Origin: Anthopleura xanthogrammica
Taxonomy: Eukaryota; Cnidaria; Anthozoa; Actiniaria; Actiniidae
Length of the DNA: 64,000 nucleotides
NCBI GenBank assembly: GCA_964019055.1
Contig: OZ025216.1
Coordinates: 3,708,001-3,772,000, forward strand
Direction of reading: 5' to 3'
The position numbers and the translations under genes are program-made. Shown here piece after piece: positions 54,290-64,000 of the stretch; the stretch's first letter is position 1, and the number at the start of each line of letters is the position of its first letter. Below the pieces are notes generated by a model, which was not told the origin of the DNA, made no database searches, and saw nothing but the letters and a program-made list of their open reading frames with translations.

Positions 54290-54440
54290 TTGAAAATGTG
54301 ATTTCCAGTGCTGAGATTTTGAGGGGCAATTGTAACATAATTAATGTATTAAAGTTATGTCAAAGCTTTAGTCAACTCATAAGAGAAAATAATTTTTGGC
54401 TAAGAATATGGAGGGGTAAGTCCCCCCCCCCCCCCCGCCT
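54290..54440. repeat. Dispersed repeat related to the flanks of the GTGTT array
   Basis: Shares ordered blocks with 33830-33945 and with the C-rich stretch at 34664-34682, and ends in a 15-base poly(C). Element class unknown. Confidence 0.55.
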
Positions 54441-54618
54441 CCGCGGTCCCTGAACTAATTTGTTGCAAACGACCTATTAAACTCGTTTTTCCCCCCTGAT
54501 GATTATAGCATGGTATTGCCAGCCATAAACATTAACTGTAATGTAATGGCACACAAACCAAGCTTGGGTTTCCTGTGATCTTCCTAAGCTAAGATGCCCG
54601 GTGATCAAAATCTTATCT

Positions 54619-61166
<6,548 letters not shown>

Positions 61167-62769
61167 TTCTTGCCGCCAGTAAGAGCAACTATTGAGTTGA
61201 GTTAGACAACGTCGTTGCAATAATATTCACTGAGTAACGAATGCCATTCATAGATAAAGCTACCTTGACCTGATAATAAAGCCAAATTTTAAGTAATATC
61301 AAATATTGTCTTATTACTGAAAGATCGATGAAAGAAACGTCATCGTGGCCACCAAAAAACTAATTACTTTGTGGAACAAAGATGTTAAAACTAGTCATCC
61401 GAACTCCTAATTATTTTTTCACTAACATTATGTTCTCCTGATTACATATCTCAGCGGTACTTTGCTTATTCTATTGTAGAGGTAAAAAAAAGAAAAACAG
61501 CAAGGCATTTTAAGAGTGGATGTCACGAAAAATCGAACATTTCGTGGCAACGGTCAAATTTTAGATTTCGCTCATATTTACATGTTTGGTAGAGCTATAG
61601 GTCCTATGTATCGTGGTGTAATTGGTTTGTTTAAATTCTTTATATTTTTCGAGAAAATCGGAAAAAACGATTTTTCACTTCAACGCCCCTATTTTGGCGG
61701 TAAAATATTGCCTAATTTTCAAGGCTTTGCGTTGGTTTGCAACACAAAATAAAACCGTGAAACTCTGTATATTCTTCAAATATTACCTAAAGTATCTTCC
61801 AGCCAAGTTTGAAGGTTTTTAACGGAATTTATTCAATAAAATAAAATATTTCGTCTGACCTCCTTCATGGCCTTATGAAAAGTATTGTAACTTCAAAAAA
61901 TTATTTCACCCAAAACTAAGCAAAAAAAAGCAACAAAATTCTGGATTTTAGAAGATGAAATGCTGTTCTTGATGCTGGTATAAAAATATTTTTGGGTATT
62001 TTTGTTTAAACGGAATACGAGCGACTTGAATTTGAAGATTTTTTACCAAATTTGCATAGTCGGCAAAATCAAAAGAATTTGGTTTTATAAATAATTTTGC
62101 TTTCTTTCCTTAACATTTATAGTAAACTGTCAAACGAACTTGGGAAGTAAAGTTGAATAGTTTTATTGGCTTAAGAAAATAGTATAACCTTTAGATGTCT
62201 TACAATTTTCAAGTTGTTTTTTCTTTGCAAATAAACTGAAGCCGATATTTTTAAAAGGCTCAGATACACGGTGCAACATTCCTTGCAACCGATTATGAAT
62301 ACAATACTATTTCAGCAGCCAAAATAGGGAAAATCTCGATTTTTCCGATTAATTTACGAGGATATTAGCAATGACTTAAACAAAATAAAACAAGCATTCA
62401 AATTTTATAGTGTGATGGTACACGCAAGGTTGCACCGTGTGTCGGAGCCTCAGTTATCGGCTTTGTTTACATCTTGTTCAACTATATTCAACTCCGTTTT
62501 TCTTAAACTTTTGTGGTCTTGTATATATAAAAAAATATTTTTTTCGTTGTTTTTAAATCCCCAATACGTATATTTGTTTATTGATAGAAACACATTGGCC
62601 ATTCTCATTGGTTTTTGGCACATCTGTTGGTAATAACAAAAAAAAAACAATAAACAATCTGACAGTGAAATCGACAACTTATAATTAGAAGTATTAAATC
62701 CAAAACAGACTGTTAATATGCGTCAAGAAAGCATGTAGTTTATTGTTATTTAGTCGATTTTAGCACTGA
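61167..62769. other. Intergenic, PAN copy 5 to right-end gene
   Basis: Upstream regions of two diverging genes. AT-rich; no clear element or gene. Confidence 0.5.
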
Positions 62770-63424
62770 ATGGAAGTCAACTGCTCTTTTCAAGCAATTG
62801 TCGGTGGTCTTTGTGGATGTAAACGGACAGGTAAAGAGAAGAAGAGATGCCAGGAGAGCGGAGAGAGAATTATAGTTCCTTTACTTTCCTGCGACAAAGA
62901 AATCGCAACGCACAAGTCTCTGTTTGCTTTCAGCGAGCCTGTTAATGAAGTTGACTTGATTCTTTGTCGTGCAGCGATACTTGCTCACCCAAAGGACATC
63001 CAAACCTTGACAATATGCGCGTATCATAGATACAATCTTGGATTGGGATGGATGAGAGGATCAAATACAAGATGTCGAGTTCCTGTTTTCTTATCAAACC
63101 ACGGCAAGTCGAGAGCCAAATGGCCGAAATGCGAAAGAGGAGTTAGTAAAGATCAATCTCAAATTATATTGAAGAAAACAGGAACTTTTGTTCCAGTCGG
63201 ATCAGGTATTATAAATAAATTATTTGTTTCATTTATCATGAATTCAATTTTTCACAATCAAGCGGTTTTTCTAAGTATCTTTTTTTCCATTCTTGGAATG
63301 TTAGGTATCTGCATTAATTGCAGGAAAAAAACTCCATGATATGGACCAGATGGATAAACAAACTTTGCTACGTCTGCAAGACTCCAAAAGCGATCTCACA
63401 GCAAAAATGAAAACCTTCAGCCTG
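62770..63424 (+). CDS. Unrecognised Cys-containing protein, first exons (partial)
   Basis: Exon 1 62770-63205 (145 codons plus one base) from ATG 62770, no signal peptide. Cysteines and histidines occur in 'CGCKRTGKEKKRC', 'LLSCDKEIATHK', 'LILCRAAILAHPKD', 'LTICAYHRYNLGLGW', 'NTRCRVP' and 'WPKCERG', suggesting a zinc-binding fold; I do not recognise the family. It resembles a component seen in multi-copy cnidarian uncharacterised proteins, but that is recollection, not a search. Donor at 63206. Exon 2 is best taken as 63324-63424 (acceptor 'attgcag'), which continues 'GKKLHDMDQMDKQTLLRL'; the upstream acceptor at 63304 would hit a TGA after 12 codons. The 3' part lies beyond the window or is missing. 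Confidence 0.5.
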
Positions 63425-64000
63425 GTAAATATTTCTTCCTTTAAAAGTATTTGAATATATCTATAGATCTCTGGGCACCCTGTGTTACATTGATAAGCAC
63501 CTTTCAGGAAGACTGGTATTCTTTCACTTTTCGAATACTATTGTAGTATGTCTGTTATAAAAAATACAAATGATTGATCACTAAGTGCACATGCCTTAAC
63601 AGCATCACAGGAATCCTGGAAAAAATTATACGGCAGGGGCGGCGCAGGGTTTTTTTATCTGGGGTGGGGGGGGGGGGGGCTTACAACTTTTTGAAAAAGC
63701 TGGGGGGCTCCAGTTTAATATATCTACCAAAACCTCACAACTTTTTGAAAAAGCTGGGGGGGGGGGGGGGGGGGGCAGCCCCGCCCCCTAGCCCCCCGTC
63801 TGCGCCGCCCCTGTTAAGAAATCGATAAAAATTAAATGTAAACATTTAAAGGATCGGTGCTCATTTTGCATGAATAGCTTTTCAAAGCCATTTCAAATTT
63901 CCTTCCTTTGAACCGTTTCAAACAACACATTTGAATAAAATAAAATCAATCAAACGACACGAAATGTCGCTATAGAGCGAAAGGGCGTGGTCAGAAAAAA
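63425..64000. other. Right margin, intron or 3' region of the last gene
   Basis: Apart from the MITE at 63634-63814 I see no further exon. Confidence 0.45.
63634..63814. mobile_element. hAT-like MITE, CAGGGGCGGCGCAGG ends
   Basis: Left GGCAGGGGCGGCGCAGGG, right CTGCGCCGCCCCTGTT. The interior carries two copies of 'ACAACTTTTTGAAAAAGCTG' and long poly(G). Confidence 0.75.

Noticed and set aside
63305..63339. Exon 2 of the right-end gene starting at acceptor 63304
   Set aside because: Leads to a TGA after 12 codons; the acceptor at 63323 keeps the frame. Retained only as a possible alternative form.

Overview
This is an intron-rich, AT-rich metazoan nuclear window, most probably from an anthozoan cnidarian (coral or sea anemone). 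Support for this is a classical animal dynamin 3' end, single-exon class A GPCRs in a small cluster, secreted PAN/EGF/pentraxin-type genes with short phase-1 introns, and many MITE, SINE and LINE fragments. The species assignment is inference. There is nothing prokaryotic here: no operons, ribosome binding sites or CRISPR array.

Layout. 337-4679 (+): last seven exons of a classical dynamin (PH end, GED, proline-rich tail). 7114-27155 (+): three genes that begin with a PAN/apple exon followed by an EGF exon. Copy 1 (7114-11373) is complete: PAN, 2 EGF, pentraxin-like domain. Copy 2 (14076-14834) is short and looks decayed. Copy 3 (20241-27155) is complete with 18 EGF modules, 17 of them in a coding tandem array of period about 180 bp. 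27653-37719: four rhodopsin-class GPCR copies, namely one broken (27653-28108, -), two intact on - (29653-30669 and 31572-32525) and one intact on + (36763-37719). A near-perfect (GTGTT)n array of about 715 bp lies between the last two. 41280-48951 (+) and 54619-61166 (-): a fourth and a fifth PAN-EGF-pentraxin gene, arranged tail to tail as a large inverted duplication with a 30-bp minisatellite (52371-53529) between them. 62770-63424 (+): first exons of an unrecognised Cys-containing protein.

The five PAN genes encode predicted secreted adhesion or recognition proteins: signal peptide, PAN module with five cysteines, an EGF with a seventh cysteine, 0-17 Notch-style EGF repeats, and a C-terminal pentraxin fold that has lost the usual calcium ligands. 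The core of the PAN exon is almost identical in all five copies, including the inverted one, while signal peptides and flanks differ, which points to gene conversion. Paralog comparison also exposes two transposon insertions with matched empty sites. I consider this rapidly reshuffling PAN-EGF-pentraxin cluster the most interesting content of the window.

Exon limits were assigned by eye from GT/AG sites, phase and paralog comparison. All four complete PAN gene models give an open frame with a total length divisible by three.
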